A stretch of 64,000 bases of DNA from Chamaecrista fasciculata (Eukaryota; Streptophyta; Magnoliopsida; Fabales; Fabaceae): assembly GCA_003254925.1 (NCBI GenBank), contig QANZ01005350.1, positions 54,844 to 118,843 of the forward strand, in the 5' to 3' direction. Positions 1 through 11,828 of this stretch are shown in pieces. The position numbers and the translations under genes were made by a program. Every line of letters starts with the position of its first letter. The stretch's first letter is position 1. The notes below the pieces were generated by a model. That model did not search any database. It saw nothing but the letters and a program-made list of their open reading frames with translations, and was not told the DNA's origin.

Positions 1-1592
1 AATAAAAACATTATCAAAATACTTGTGCTCAATTGACACTCACATTAAATTTTGGGTTTTGATAATTAAATAATACACGGCCTTTCCAATCCTAAATCTA
101 TTGTATTTTTTTTTTGTCTGAAATATAATTCATTCTAAACTAAGTCTAAAGTAAAACATATATATCATATTGTATGTATAAATATAAATTCATATACATG
201 GTTTAATTTATCATATTAAACATATATATATATACACACACATATATATTCATTCTCTTTGGTTGCTTTCCAACTTTAGAGGATGGACTTTCGCAAGGTG
301 CCAAGCTTACCTTCCAATATTCCAATTTTTAGAGAAACATTGACAAGTGACAACAGAACATTATATTAGTAAAGACCAAGTAGCAGTCTAACACATACTG
401 AAACGACTGATCATTTCATTGTCGTTTTGCATATGTATCTTAAATTAAGAAGGACAAATTAATTATTTGATCCTCATATTTTACTCAAATTTTTAATTTA
501 ATCCCTATAGTTTTATTTTTTAAAAATCAGTCCCAATTAAGAATGAAGCACTGGTATGGCAAGATGGTCACCATATTCTACCTAATTAATACGTACCTGG
601 TGACTGTTATGGGCATGATCAAAGTGAAGATATGTATTTAGGGCTAAAAAGTTGACCTCAAAAAGACACTTAACAATATATTTCACTTACGCTTGTATTA
701 AAAAAAACAATATATTTCACTTACAGGTTTCTTCTAATAAATAAATTTGAAACGAAGATCCAAAATTCACCGAACATAAATGAAATAGAGAAAGAATTTT
801 CACACAAAAACAAAGCAGCACTTCAGAGTTCTAAATACATAACTATATGTTGAAGGCAACCAGGCAAGTGGATGGTTTGTGTGGGCCAAAAATAAGCCTC
901 ATTCATAGAGTGCGAATTAACTAGCCCAACATGTCATTGATTTGAAAAAATAATTAAAAATATAACAAAAATATTGAAAATTTATGACTTGGTTATTTTT
1001 TTTTTTTTATGTACTTTTGTATGTTACCACAGAGGCACGGATTAGCTACTGGCCGGTTATTTTTTTTTTTGGTAACAATGGTTTATTTATTTATTTTTAC
1101 TTGGGTAATTAGTCATAAAGGTATCTCTCAACTAAGACTTAAAAGTAAGGTATGAACTCATGCTCCCTTAATTAATGCTTCTTTATATATGTATATATAT
1201 AATGTGAATACTTACAAAACTAGCTTATGTCATGCATTCTTATAGAAATTACCATTTCAACATCCTCATCTTCTCTTTGAATTAATTGACTAGCATTTGA
1301 GCTTATCATATTTCATATACACACTTCACTTCATTCAACTTTTTCTATTTCTTATTTTCATTATCATTTATATTAAGAATTATTTGGTTACAGTCTCTTT
1401 AAATGGATTTAAGTCAACTTGACAACAAACATTAGATTGGGAAATTGATGATGCGCCTATTATATATAGCTAATTAATCCTATTCCTCCCACTTGTGTTT
1501 GTAGAGTATATATATATAGAGAGAGAGATCTAGCTCCATGTACAGAAAATTAAAGTAGCAGACATGTATATATGATTATTCAGTGATGTGGA
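1..1592. other. AT-rich intergenic DNA, no gene seen
   Basis: No coding exon or RNA gene is recognisable. There are homopolymer T runs, short TA runs near 220-250 and 1180-1200, and a fragment at about 460-530 with spaced 'atccctat' and 'agtccc' words like the arms of the foldback elements elsewhere in the window. The right end is the 3' flank of the HIPP gene. Confidence 0.6.
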
Positions 1593-2475
1593 TTACATTA
1601 TAGAACAAGCATAAGGGTTATCATCACTAAACATGGACATGGCTGTGTCGTTGACCATTGTGGAACTAATAGGCTTGTGATAGTAGCCAAAGTCGTCACC
1701 ATTATTATAGCCATGATTGTAGTAGTTATACTTAGAATTATAGGAAGACTTCTTCTTAGTACTCTTGGTAGGGATGGCAGAGTAGATAACAGAATTAGAA
1801 GAAGAATGGGAGTGATCATAATTATGATGATGATTATTATTATTTTGATAGTTAATATTATTATTGTTGTTGGTGTAAGATTGGCGTATGAAGCCATGAT
1901 ATTCTGGAGTGTATGGATATGGCCACAGCTCTGCTCTCTTACCAATCTTCCTCACAGCCTTCAAAATCTTCTTTTGGTCTGCCCAACCCATTACAGTCAC
2001 TTTTTGCATCTCCATGTCTATATGAACATCATCAACCCCTGACGTACGTACACCAATTTTATTAATTACAGATTAACTAATCAATAATTAACTAATATGG
2101 TGTGTGTTAGAAATTAAAGCATTATTGAGTTGACTTTGACTATATATTGTGAAGTTTACATTTAAGATTTGATTTTGTCATTGATATATATAATTTAGTA
2201 ATAACTGTATATGTCATCATTTGGTTAACCATGCATACCCTTTACTCCACCTTAGCTTTCATAACTTATGAAAAGTGCTACATATCTTTATTAATGTATG
2301 TTTAATTAACAATTAATACATGATTTTCAAACCAATGACTACCCAAAAAGCAAATTCTTGATTGCCAGTCAATGGTTTGAAAATCATATATATTTTTTTT
2401 GGTAATAGAAAATCATGTATGTTAATATAAGTGGAGTGCTCAAGAAAGGGAGTTTAAAATACACTTGTACCAAAG

Positions 2476-2517
<42 letters not shown>

Positions 2518-3885
2518 AAGTTAACATTTTTTTTAATTAATTTGTTGTTATTGTTGAAATTATTATAAAACAAAATGATTGACATATCCTTTACTACATG
2601 TAATAATTGATCAAGAACTATTTTCTTTTTGGAAACTGAACTTTACCTTTATGAACTATTTATAATATATTGATCAAATTAATTTAATGCCCTGTTAGTC
2701 ACCATAAACAAACATCAATTTTTGAGCTTCAAATTTTTTTTTCTGTTTCTTTTTTATTGATATAAAAATAGTATATTTCTCATTTAATTAAGGGCCCAAT
2801 TACAAGAGTATTTTTTTCAAAAATTACTATATATATATATATATCACCTTAAAGAAGATTTTGTTTTTCTATAAAACATATATAGCAAACTTTAAAAGGC
2901 TTACAAGTTTATTATTTCTTGTTATTACATGATTACTACTAGACAGTACAATGAAATTAACGGATTGTTAATTAATTGTTTCACTTTTGAGGCAAAGTAA
3001 GGGAATAATGTGTACTTTTTAAAATTTATGTATATATAATATTATAACTAGTCAAGAATTTAATTACAGGGTCAATTGTACCATCCCTTTCTTGATCTCT
3101 TTCCACAATATAAGATTGTGTGATACAATCAATCTCCACTCCTCAGAATTTTGAGTTTAATTTTAATTTGTCACCATATATAGAACACGAATATATACTT
3201 GAGAAAAAAAGATGGTTTAACCATATAGGCTCTAATTAATTATACTATAGTTGCTTTAACCCTCCAAAACTTTTAAACCCTGCATATATATAGTTCCACC
3301 TTAATTGACCATATATATCAAGAACTTTAATCCATGTATGGCATGAATATAGCCTGTCAAAAGACTTATCCCGATATAAATAAACTTTGGCTGTGACTAA
3401 TGTTTAAATTTAAATCAGTGATATATATACTACATGTGTATTCTCATGTTATTTGAGTAGTGTTGAGTTAGAATATGAAACTGAAGAATGTTATATACAT
3501 TAATTTTTTACTTTTCGATCAGAAGAAAGGTTTGTGTATATATATGTATGTGTGTATTTATACCAGGTAACTTCTGAAGAGCTTTCTTAACCTTAGTTTC
3601 ACAACCTGCACAGTCCATGTGCACGCACATCTCCACTATCTGCAATACCAAATTAAAAGAGAAGAGTCAAATAATATATATAATAAAACAAAGATAGAAC
3701 TGGTCTTAATTCTTAATCAAAAGAATAATTAAGAAAGTTTGTCTTTTGATCTTATTATGCAAAAGACATATGAGCTTCGGAATCGGAGGTAAAGAAGCAG
3801 AAAATACAGAGCAAGAGATGATAAACTAGAAATTTAGATGGATATACTTTCGTTTTTCTGTAGTTACGTATGTACTTACCGTCAT
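1593..3885 (-). CDS. Heavy-metal-associated isoprenylated plant protein (HIPP), 175 aa, 3 exons
   Basis: Coding exons on the minus strand are 3880-3885, 3564-3639 and 1593-2038, all with GT-AG borders. The protein opens MTIVEMCVHMDCAGC and carries one HMA domain in about residues 1-75. MDCAGC gives the MxCxxC metal site, and the family-typical QKVTVMGWADQKK follows. The C-terminus is CSIM, a CaaX box whose final Met favours farnesylation. HIPPs are single- or multi-HMA proteins thought to bind Cu, Zn or Cd and to dock on membranes through the lipid. Between the HMA domain and the CaaX box lies a low-complexity Asn/His/Tyr/Ser linker with an Asn run and a His triplet, which may add metal ligands (inference). 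Exon 1 codes only Met-Thr, an arrangement that automated models can miss. Intron 2 is about 1.5 kb. The exact HIPP orthologue is not claimed. Confidence 0.92.
2476..2517. repeat. Compound (AT)n(GT)n microsatellite
   Basis: A run of AT dinucleotides passes directly into GT dinucleotides inside the second intron of the HIPP gene. It is likely length-polymorphic. Confidence 0.9.
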
Positions 3886-5307
3886 GTTGGAAGTTAAGAA
3901 ACTCTTAGCCTATATTCTTATATCCCAAATGTTATATATATGACTACGAGCTTCTAAGGACTTAGGACTGAAATTATAGTCAATTTATAGGTGGTAGATC
4001 GAGCAAGATAAAAGAAATGAGAGATATTAATCAAGAATATTATATTACTCATATAACCCACTTCCCCTAAGATTTTTTATTTAACTCTTTGGAAAGTGCA
4101 TAACAAATGCTTAGAACTTGGGAGGAGCCTTTGTAAACAACACCTATACGCGTATGATGCAATTAAATAAACGTCCACTCCATTATTTAATATCGAAGAA
4201 CATCATATCGAAATCACTTTTGTCATCACTTTATCTTGTTGAAGTTTAGAAGGTTAAATAAAGAATTCGAAGGATTGGTTTGATTGGTTGTGTAATGGAA
4301 ATTTCCCTGCATGTGCTCTGAAAATTAATATTGCTTGACTATGTCGAACAGATAGTGAGATAGTTATCTATTTATTTATTCTTTTATGTTGTTTCAAAAA
4401 GTCTTGGTCATTTTAAAAAATAATATCTCTCAAATAAACTAATAAATAAAACGGGAATAAATAACATATACAGAAATATACACCCTATAGCTTGACCTAT
4501 TGTACTGATCCTCAGCGGTTTATGGAAAAAGAAGAGGTTTCTGCAAAATTATTTCAATGTCAGGAAAGTTAAGTGTAATTGTTGAAAGATAAGTATTAAA
4601 TATAAATTAACTCAAATTAATTTTAGCATAATTTGTTTCTTCTTAAAAAGATAAAATAATTCCTGATGATAATATATAAAAATGGTTATTCGATCTCCAC
4701 GTACACACAGAGAAAAACAACAAAAAATTAAATTAAATTATTTTTTGAATTTAATGTGATTATCTCACGCTGATCAAAGTTATTAATTACTTTGACTATT
4801 TCTAACTATTTCTTTTGAGTTCTTACTTCTTAAATACATGATATTTCTCATAATTAGACAATTAAAAATACTTTTTTAAAATATATTTTTCCGAATATAA
4901 AATGTTTCTTTAAGGCAAAAATATACTTATAAATCGATTTTACTAAGATATTGATGTAAAAATAAATTTACGATTTGCTTGTTAATTATTTCAGATAGAG
5001 TTACAGACCTACACTTTCCTCATCATTGCCAATCATCTCCTAGAAGTTTCAAATACTGAAAATGACAGCCACCTTGCTTCATGAAATTTACTCACAAAGA
5101 TCGAATTGCATGTTGAAGTAAGGACATGGAGCCCTTAATTAATATACAAATCATCAGATAGTATCAAACTAGGTATTTTTTTTTATGATAATAAAACTAG
5201 GTATTTTAGATAGAGTGCAATGAGCAATTTTAATAATTAAAGTTAACTTTTGAGCAAGGTTTCCAATTGGCTGGTTTGCCAAGGAATCTTCAACATATAT
5301 ATATATA
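3886..5307. other. HIPP promoter side and intergenic DNA
   Basis: On the minus strand a TATA-like TATATATA lies at 3933-3940, about 50 bp upstream of the HIPP start codon, which would leave a very short leader. No gene is recognised in the rest. It is AT-rich up to the foldback element at 5308. Confidence 0.45.
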
Positions 5308-5888
5308 GGCCTAAGTGCAATTTTGGTCCCTTAACTTTCGCAAAGGTCTCAATTTGGTCCCATAACTTTTTTTGTTGCAATTTTGGTCCCCTAACTTTCG
5401 CAAAGGTCTCAATTTGGTCCCCTAACTTTTTTTGTTGCTACTTTGGTCCCCTAACTTTCACAAAGGTCTCAATTTGGTCCCATAACTTTCGCAAAGGTCC
5501 CAATTTGGTCCCCTAACTTTTTTTGTTGCAATTTTGGTCCCCTAACTCTTGAAAACGTCTCACTATTGGTCCCAAGTGAACTTTCAAGTCATGAAAACGT
5601 CTCCGCATAATGGTCATTTTTTAATCCACTTAACCCATATTTGTCACGTCATTAGCCAACTCAGCCTGCTAGATCGACACTAACGGCAGATAATGAATGG
5701 AAAAAGTGCACTTGGGACCAACAGTGAGACGCTTTCAAAAGTTAGGGGACCAAAATTGCAACAAAAAAAGTTATGGGACCAAATTGAGACCTTTGCGAAA
5801 GTTAGGGGACCAAAATTGCAACAAAAAAAGTTAGGGGACCAAATTGAGACCTTTGCGAAAGTTAGGGGACCAAAATTGCACTTAAGCC
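5308..5888. mobile_element. Foldback (long-TIR) DNA transposon / MITE, 581 bp, probably MULE-type
   Basis: The left end GGCCTAAGTGCAATTTTGG and the inverted right end GGCTTAAGTGCAATTTTGG are near-perfect terminal inverted repeats. The arms continue inward as spaced copies of 'ttggtcccctaacttt' joined by 'cgcaaaggtctcaa' and 'tttgttgca'. The left arm (to about 5600) has roughly four of these ~60-bp units and the right arm (from about 5740) about two. The loop contains 'gtcacgtcat' and 'taacggcag', words often met in such plant repeats. Nine bases (atatatata) flank both ends, which would suit a Mutator-type target duplication, but the flanks are simple TA repeats so this is weak. No transposase is present, so it is non-autonomous. 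Open frames across it are by-products of the repeat. Confidence 0.8.
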
Positions 5889-6890
5889 ATATATATATAT
5901 ATACTTATTATATGTGGGAAGAGCCTTCTCGTCGTCCTCCCACTTATACTAAGATGAAAATATTACATGTAATTAAAATAAAAGAAAATTTATTATTTTG
6001 TCTCTCATTTTTTACTGAGTCAACGGTTTGGTCCCTTATTTATTTTACATACATATTTGCATGCCCGTATACCCGTTATGGCATCCAAAACCCCTAGTAT
6101 ATATATATTGTTCAGCATTTACTTCCCTCCCTTCTAATTTCAGAATGAACTTACCTCAGTGATGCAAGTATAGTGGACGTTTCCCCATTGTTCGTCCTCT
6201 TGCATCCTCAAAGTTGCTGTTGAGACCAAAGAAGAATTTGTATATCCTCTTAGTCAGCAGAATCTTCTTAATCAAAATCATCAGCACTAGCATAGATAAT
6301 GGGTATTGATTTTATTATTAAGCTTCCATAACAACTTATATAAATTTAAAATAACAAAAATAAAACAAAATAACTTGAAAAAGTAATTCTAACAACATAG
6401 ATTCCACTTATTATCATAACTGAACAAATTTTACAATGTTTAGTCAATTTATAATCGTTTTTTATCTGGTATAACGGTGAAAAGATGAAATTTGATGTAT
6501 TGACAAATTTGATGTATTGACACTGAAAGATTTGTATTGACACTGAAAGATTTGTGCACCATTTGCCTTCAATGCAATGCTATTATTTCTCGTTAACAAT
6601 TAAGACCGCCTTAAAAAAAATTTCTTATTAGTCCTTCAAAGCCCCATTTATCAGAAACAAACAATATGGACATAAAAAGAAAAACAAGTGCCGGCTGAAA
6701 GATGAAAGGTATATATACCCAGAAAATGTTTGATGATTAATACAATGTTCCTCATCTTGGTTTCTCCATTCTCTTTGTCACATACAGGAATGCATTCCGT
6801 ATATAACAAGCAATCGAATCAGTGAATTACCACCAAAGCATCTCAAACAAAATACAGTTCTCGTGAAATAAGGGAATCATTGTACCTAAA
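5889..6890. other. Intergenic; one exon-like patch on the minus strand
   Basis: Mostly AT-rich. On the minus strand, 6152-6203 reads as 17 open codons (MQEDEQWGNVHYTCITE) followed by GTAAGT, a good donor. No partner exon or family was found, so it could be a leader exon of the HIPP gene, a relic, or chance. A 'gatttgtattgacactgaaa' motif is repeated near 6515-6555. The last 200 bp is the 5' flank of the DUF538 gene. Confidence 0.3.
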
Positions 6891-7301
6891 ATGGCAGAGA
6901 AAGAAGGGGCAGTCGTGGTGAAGGGCCAAGAAGAGGGCATGAAAATGGCAAAATCTCTCTTGGAAGAATTTGAACTTCCACCTGGACTTCTTCCTATTGC
7001 TGATGTTACAGAAGTTGGCTTTGTCAAAGACACTGGTTACATGTGGATCCTGCAAAAGAAGAAGATTGAACACAACTTCAAATTGATTAGCAAGTTGGTG
7101 AGTTATGACACCGAAATCAATGGTTATCTGCAGAAGAAGAAAATAAAGAAGCTGAAGGGCGTGAAGGCCAAGGAGCTTATGCTTTGGCCTCCAGTTAGTG
7201 AAATAACGGTTGCTGATCCACCCACTGGAAAGATTCAGTTCAAGAGTCTAGCTGGCATCACCAAAACCTTCCCAGTTGAGGCTTTTGCTGCAGGCCAGTA
7301 A
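6891..7301 (+). CDS. DUF538 family protein, 136 aa, single exon
   Basis: An uninterrupted frame from ATG 6891 to TAA 7301. The DUF538 core spans about residues 18-130, with the family features PPGLLPI(A)DV, EVGFVKDTGYMW, a basic ISKLVSYDTE segment, GVKAKELMLW and a closing KTFPVEAF. It resembles the SVB-like group of Arabidopsis DUF538 proteins (At1g09310/At1g56580 type, from memory), which influence trichome size and stress responses. The biochemical role of the domain is not settled. There is no signal peptide or membrane segment, so a soluble protein is expected. The absence of introns is usual for this subgroup. The start is the first ATG and is followed at once by an acidic-basic N-terminus, as in relatives. 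Confidence 0.9.
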   Translation: MAEKEGAVVVKGQEEGMKMAKSLLEEFELPPGLLPIADVTEVGFVKDTGYMWILQKKKIEHNFKLISKLVSYDTEINGYLQKKKIKKLKGVKAKELMLWPPVSEITVADPPTGKIQFKSLAGITKTFPVEAFAAGQ

Positions 7302-8083
7302 CAGATACAACTATCAAATATAAACAGCAACATGCCTTTGCCAAAGGCAGTTACTGAAGATTCACAATATGAAATCTAAGCAAACCTGTCAACCTCCTTT
7401 TAAAATCTTTTGAACTTTCTGTCTTCCTGATCTAAGGTATAAATGATAGATATCTCAAGGAAAATAAAGACGAGTTAAATTGTCCAAAGTGTCAAACTAC
7501 TATCGTTTTTCTAGTATAGACATACATCATGAAAGTAAAGGACAACACCAGAAGGGTTTAGCCCTGTAATAGAAGTGACAGTATGCAAACGAGAAAGCAT
7601 AATATAAGGAAAATATGAAATTCCCTAATCAAGGACTGAAAAGACATATATCTCAGTACGTTATGGAAGCTGTCTTTCACAAGAAAGATTAAAACCCACC
7701 AAATTCATAGTGATGCAAGGTAGGCAATCAAGCACAATGCCACATTAAAGTCCATGCAGTTTCCGTGGTGCATAAAGAAGCATAAAACCCGTTCCCAGTC
7801 CTAACTATTCACTTAAGCTTAAGATACACAAGTAGATTAAACAGATTGATATTATTATTATGATAAGTAACAGATGACACTAGGAAGACGGGAAAAGGTA
7901 GAAATGCTTCTAGCATTCATCTGAATTCAGTTTGAACAAGTCATGTGGTCAAGTAGGTGACATCATTACATTCTAATCATCCACAACTTCAAAAACTATA
8001 TTTATACAAAGACAACCCAAAAATTCCAAGCCCCTATTTCTGGTTTCTGGTAAAGCAGGAATGGACGATCTGTCACCAATGGA
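7302..8083. other. Convergent 3' flanks, no gene seen
   Basis: The 3' flanks of the DUF538 gene (+) and the zinc-protein gene (-) meet here. No other gene, RNA or clear repeat was recognised. Confidence 0.5.
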
Positions 8084-8609
8084 TCACATTGAGCACTCGT
8101 CTAGTCGGCTTTTATGAAGCTGAAATGCAGGGTTAACCCAGGCTCCACAGCTGCACTGCATACCTGCCCAGTTGAAGTAACCCAAACGAGCATTGCAACC
8201 CATACAGAGAAGTTTCTCCTCCACATGACCTTCTTGTACTGATAAATTCAAACAATATCCATATAGAGTTAGCATGAGGAATAATCCTGTGGCAACAAAA
8301 TATATATGATGGAAATGTGCAAGTACCTGCTTGCATCCACTTCATAGGCTCAACAAATAAGGAGGTGCAGTCAACTGGTTGATTTTCACTTTCCCTCAGG
8401 CTCCCACTTCTCTTTTTCCATTTGAAGCTCAATTCACCTTTTCCATGCTGATGGAAAACTAGATTCTCCTCTGAAGCAACAATTCTTCGGCATTTCTTAC
8501 ACCGATACACAACATGAGGCTTTGTTGTCGTTTCCAACTCTGAGCTATCAGGTTCAGCCATTTGGATTTTCTTGTGAAATGAACTTTCTGAGCTATCAGG
8601 TTCAGCCAT
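8084..8609 (-). CDS. Stand-alone YVH1/DUSP12-type zinc-binding protein (At4g18593-like), 145 aa
   Basis: Exons are 8327-8609 and 8084-8238 on the minus strand, joined in frame at a GT-AG intron. The protein matches the C-terminal zinc-binding domain of the dual-specificity phosphatase YVH1/DUSP12: YRCKKCRR (CxxC), FVEPMKWM, LCMGC (CxxC), LGYFNWAGMQCSCGAWVNP and AFQLHKSR. The catalytic phosphatase domain (HCxxGxxR) is absent and no exon for it lies upstream. Arabidopsis has the same short form, often labelled an inactive dual-specificity phosphatase. In yeast the YVH1 zinc domain, not the phosphatase, supports 60S ribosome maturation by helping to release Mrt4. A similar role here is inference. 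Two start codons exist because of a 48-bp tandem duplication: ATG 8609 gives 145 aa and ATG 8561 gives 129 aa. Minus-strand sequence just upstream (near 8650) ends in TTGGCAG, a possible acceptor of a leader intron. Confidence 0.85.
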
Positions 8610-8635
8610 TTAGATTTTCTTGTGAAATGAACTTT
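8540..8635. repeat. 48-bp tandem duplication at the start codon of the zinc-protein gene
   Basis: The units are 8540-8587 and 8588-8635 and differ at one base (8564 versus 8612). Each carries an ATG with MAEPDSSE. In the outer unit the codon before ATG is TAA; in the inner unit the same codon is CAA (Gln). The two copies therefore read through in frame and add 16 residues. Confidence 0.95.
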
Positions 8636-10810
8636 ATCTTTGAACGACTGCCAATTAAAACAAACAAGAGAAAGTGAGATGATGTAACGTAGCTCACAAA
8701 TTATCATACCATTATTTACAATATATGCAAAGCAGTTTCATTAATGACAGTCTTGTCTAAAGGCACCAATTATAGACAGAAATAGTTGATGAATGATGAT
8801 ATAAGAAATTGTAAAGCCATTGCTTGTGCACAGAGGCAAAGGAGAACAATAATAAATAAATCATGGAAAATAATTCAAAAATTCAAGCATTCATTAGCTG
8901 CAAACAATGCTGACACTCATGAAACCTTTGATAAGTGTTAGTAGATACAAATCCATGCAATACAGTCCAAGAAGATTTCAAAATACTATTAAATGGCAAA
9001 ATCACTCTCATCAAGCAAGTGACTTTAAGCAAAAGCAATTTGTCTATAACACCTTCCTGTGCATGATCATACATAGAATAACTTATATTTACTACTCAGA
9101 TTTTTAGATATCAAGCCTTCAGAAAATGTCCATATTCCGAGAGAAATAGACATATAGTACCAAATATTTCTAAGCAATTAGAATTATAACCTAATGTAGA
9201 TAATCTTCCATTTGAGAAAGACAAAAAGGGTTAAGGATTTGTTAGTTGTTACGCTACCAAGTTTCTGAATTTTCCATATAATTATTTGTTTTTCAGTATT
9301 TTACAAGGAACACAATGGAAAATAAATATTACATAGAAATAAAGAATTTTTGCTTAACATGAGAAACGGAAACAAGAGACCGGCTGACTCGAATACTAAA
9401 GAACCTAAACTCCGTAGCTACAGAAAACAAAATCAAGCATGCCAACAAAATAGAAAGATAATTGATTACCTATAGTATTTTTGGATTTGCCATTAAATTT
9501 TTTATCTCTTGGGTATTAATTATAAAATAAGGAATCCATTGGAAAGCAAATATTACTGAGTCCTTATTTAGCTTAAACACAAGCAATGGAAACAAGAAAA
9601 TACTAGACACTGAGAAAGTAAATCCTGTAGCCACACATTCATTCTAAACAGATGATTGCCCATAGTACTTCTAGATTGCAGAGTTGTATGGCTCAAGTGT
9701 ATCTAATTTACAAAAACAGAGTAGTTAAAATTTTAATCTACAGCCTATGAAAAGATAGAACAACAGCGACGCCAGAGGAGTTATTTTAGGGAGGCAGAAG
9801 GTGTATTATTAAGTGGTGACTCACTAGTGAATATTCTATTTTGGATGCATAATTTCATGACTAGAAATATGTTCGATATATATAACAGAAGAGAGGAGGG
9901 GAATTGCCTGATTTGAAACCCAAACTAATTCATGCTAACTTTGTTGAAAGACCTGATATTGGACGGGATGACTATAACCTGCCCACCAAAAAAGAATAAA
10001 TTATTTGGTTTAAGTTTCTTCGGGCTATAAGTGTCCTAAATTTGCTCTTGGGAGAAGCTATAGCAAGTGTGTTAGGATCACTGGTTTTAGACTTCTAGTT
10101 ACTACAAGACTCTCAGGAAATCAATATAGTACTGAATTTGATTACTAAAATATACAGCTGCCCAAGAAATATGAGATTGAGAGAGAAAATTACCTAGGAG
10201 AGACTGCTTTAACTACAGGATAAACCAACATTTTTGGACCCATATTGGTCATACAACCGGTTAAGTCACTAGATTACTACTAATTCAACCACGGAGTCAC
10301 TACAAAATTGATCGAAGGGAACAAATTAAATATATATGTATATACCAAGATCAATTTGGTGAATAATTTGCAGTAGCTTATACGGTTTCTTGTGTAGGAT
10401 TTAATTATGACATCTAAAAGAACAAAGAAAGAAAGAATGCATATATTGGTTTCCTCAATTGGCTCCCATGGCCAATTCCCACTCTAGTCAATTGTGATGT
10501 TAACAATAAGTGACCAAAGAATACACAATCACACACCACAAGAACAGCCATCGAGATCGTCTTTGCGAAATTAGAAACCCGTTACATGAACAACTGAGTC
10601 AGTCTGATGTAGCGCATATTGAAAGATTGAAACCACTGAATTACGAGTTAACATCAATAAAAGGAGCACTAGTACCACAGGATTGAGAAGAAGCCACAGT
10701 GTCAGCCAACACAATAGATTGCGAAGCAGCTTATAACTGACCTTGAAACCGACGTCACGCCGTCACGGAGGCCGGAGCTGCTGCTCTGCTAGTCTGCTAC
10801 TTAGGGCTGT
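8610..10810. other. Probable leader intron and first exon of the zinc-protein gene; otherwise gene-free
   Basis: No protein-coding exon is recognisable. On the minus strand the sequence around 10741 reads GGTTTCAAG|GTCAGT, a good donor at the end of a GC-richer stretch (10742-10810) that could be a non-coding first exon. Together with the acceptor near 8650 this would give a leader intron of about 2.1 kb. This is inferred from splice-site sequence alone. Confidence 0.3.
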
Positions 10811-10999
10811 CACTTCTGTCAGCCCTTCCATGGCTGCAACAAGAGAGATGGATCGAGCTTTGGACACCCCAAATTGGGCCAAATTTGTTGATAGTATTAG
10901 AGTTGGGCCAAGTAAAATTATATCTCAGCAAAACCAAAATTCGGAAAGGAAGGACTATAATTTTTTTTTTTTTGGCCTGAATAATAGTGTAATTTATAT

Positions 11000-11175
11000 T
11001 AGGTCAAAGAGTTATTTTGGTCCTAAATATATGCTCTAATGTTTATTTTGGTCCATTATGTTTTTAAATATTCAAAATGGTCCTAAATTTTGGCAAAATT
11101 ATTTATTTTGGTCCTAAATATTGGTAAAATGTTTCATTTTGGTCCCAAACTATTGAATTTGGTCATATTTATCTT
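11000..11175. repeat. Single arm of a 'ttttggtcct' foldback-type repeat
   Basis: Five irregularly spaced copies of 'ttttggtcc' or 'aatggtcc' separated by AT-rich spacers resemble one arm of the foldback elements at 5308 and 47988. No matching inverted arm was found nearby, so it looks like a decayed or half element. Confidence 0.35.
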
Positions 11176-11399
11176 GTCTTTCATTTCAAGTTCAAAGGAC
11201 TTGTTAAGAGCAACGTGTAGCTCTGAATTTGTACATTTGAATTTGAAATGACAGAGATATGATTAACTTTGCTTGTTTGGTTAAATAGAGACCTCTTGTT
11301 TTAACTTTACACACAACATTATTTCACACAACATTATTTCAATACCTAACTACTACATACTAACTAAAATTTCTCATTTTCAAATTCAATTATATATTT

Positions 11400-11828
11400 G
11401 AGTCGGCACTTCACAGCTTCAACGGAGACACAAGGTTCATCATCGAAAAGACTGAACATATATGTAGCAGCTTCTTAGTCCAAATCAAACCTAACATGTT
11501 CGTTTGGNATCTGTTTTCGCAGAAGAAAGATTTGGAACAGAGGGAGGATTCGAAGATGGAACAGGAGGAATAGGAGTGGAATTGGTGACGCTCTCCATCG
11601 AGAGACTCGTTAGGGCTCTGATACCATATTAGCAAAATGATAAGAAGAGAGAATTTGGGAAAACTGTGTTTGTATTTCATTACAGAGAAGAATACAAATG
11701 AGATATTTATAGACTAAATGTAATGATATGACTAGTTAGCTTAACTAATCAGAGAACTAACTTCTGTTACTAACTGACTAACAATTACAAACTAACTTCT
11801 GTTACTAACTGACTTAGTTTCACTAACA
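11400..11828 (-). mobile_element. 5' fragment of a Copia-type LTR retrotransposon (fossil)
   Basis: Read on the minus strand, 11627-11828 is a 202-bp LTR beginning TGTTAG and ending CTAATA. It has a TATAAATA promoter word and two internal copies of a ~35-bp segment. It is followed at 11613-11626 by TGGTATCAGAGC, the initiator tRNA-Met primer-binding site typical of Copia. The first part of a gag-like region follows down to about 11400, where similarity is lost. No second LTR, protease, integrase or reverse transcriptase is present, so this is a truncated, dead relic. An N at 11508 marks a sequence uncertainty. Confidence 0.75.

Noticed and set aside
1677-2042. Long hydrophobic frame on the plus strand
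   Set aside because: It is the antisense of HIPP exon 3; the Ile/Val runs come from AAT/ATT repeats of the Asn-rich linker.
5316-5560. Regular repeats with spacers, CRISPR-like at first sight
   Set aside because: Plant DNA; the repeats are transposon arm units that reappear inverted, and the spacers are not unique.
5250-6097. Two plus-strand frames with internal protein repeats
   Set aside because: They are readings of the tandem units in the foldback element, and the first lacks an ATG start. Not a gene.
11411-11680. Minus-strand frame of 89 codons taken as a possible gene
   Set aside because: It crosses the LTR, primer-binding site and start of a Copia relic, so it is retrotransposon fossil sequence.
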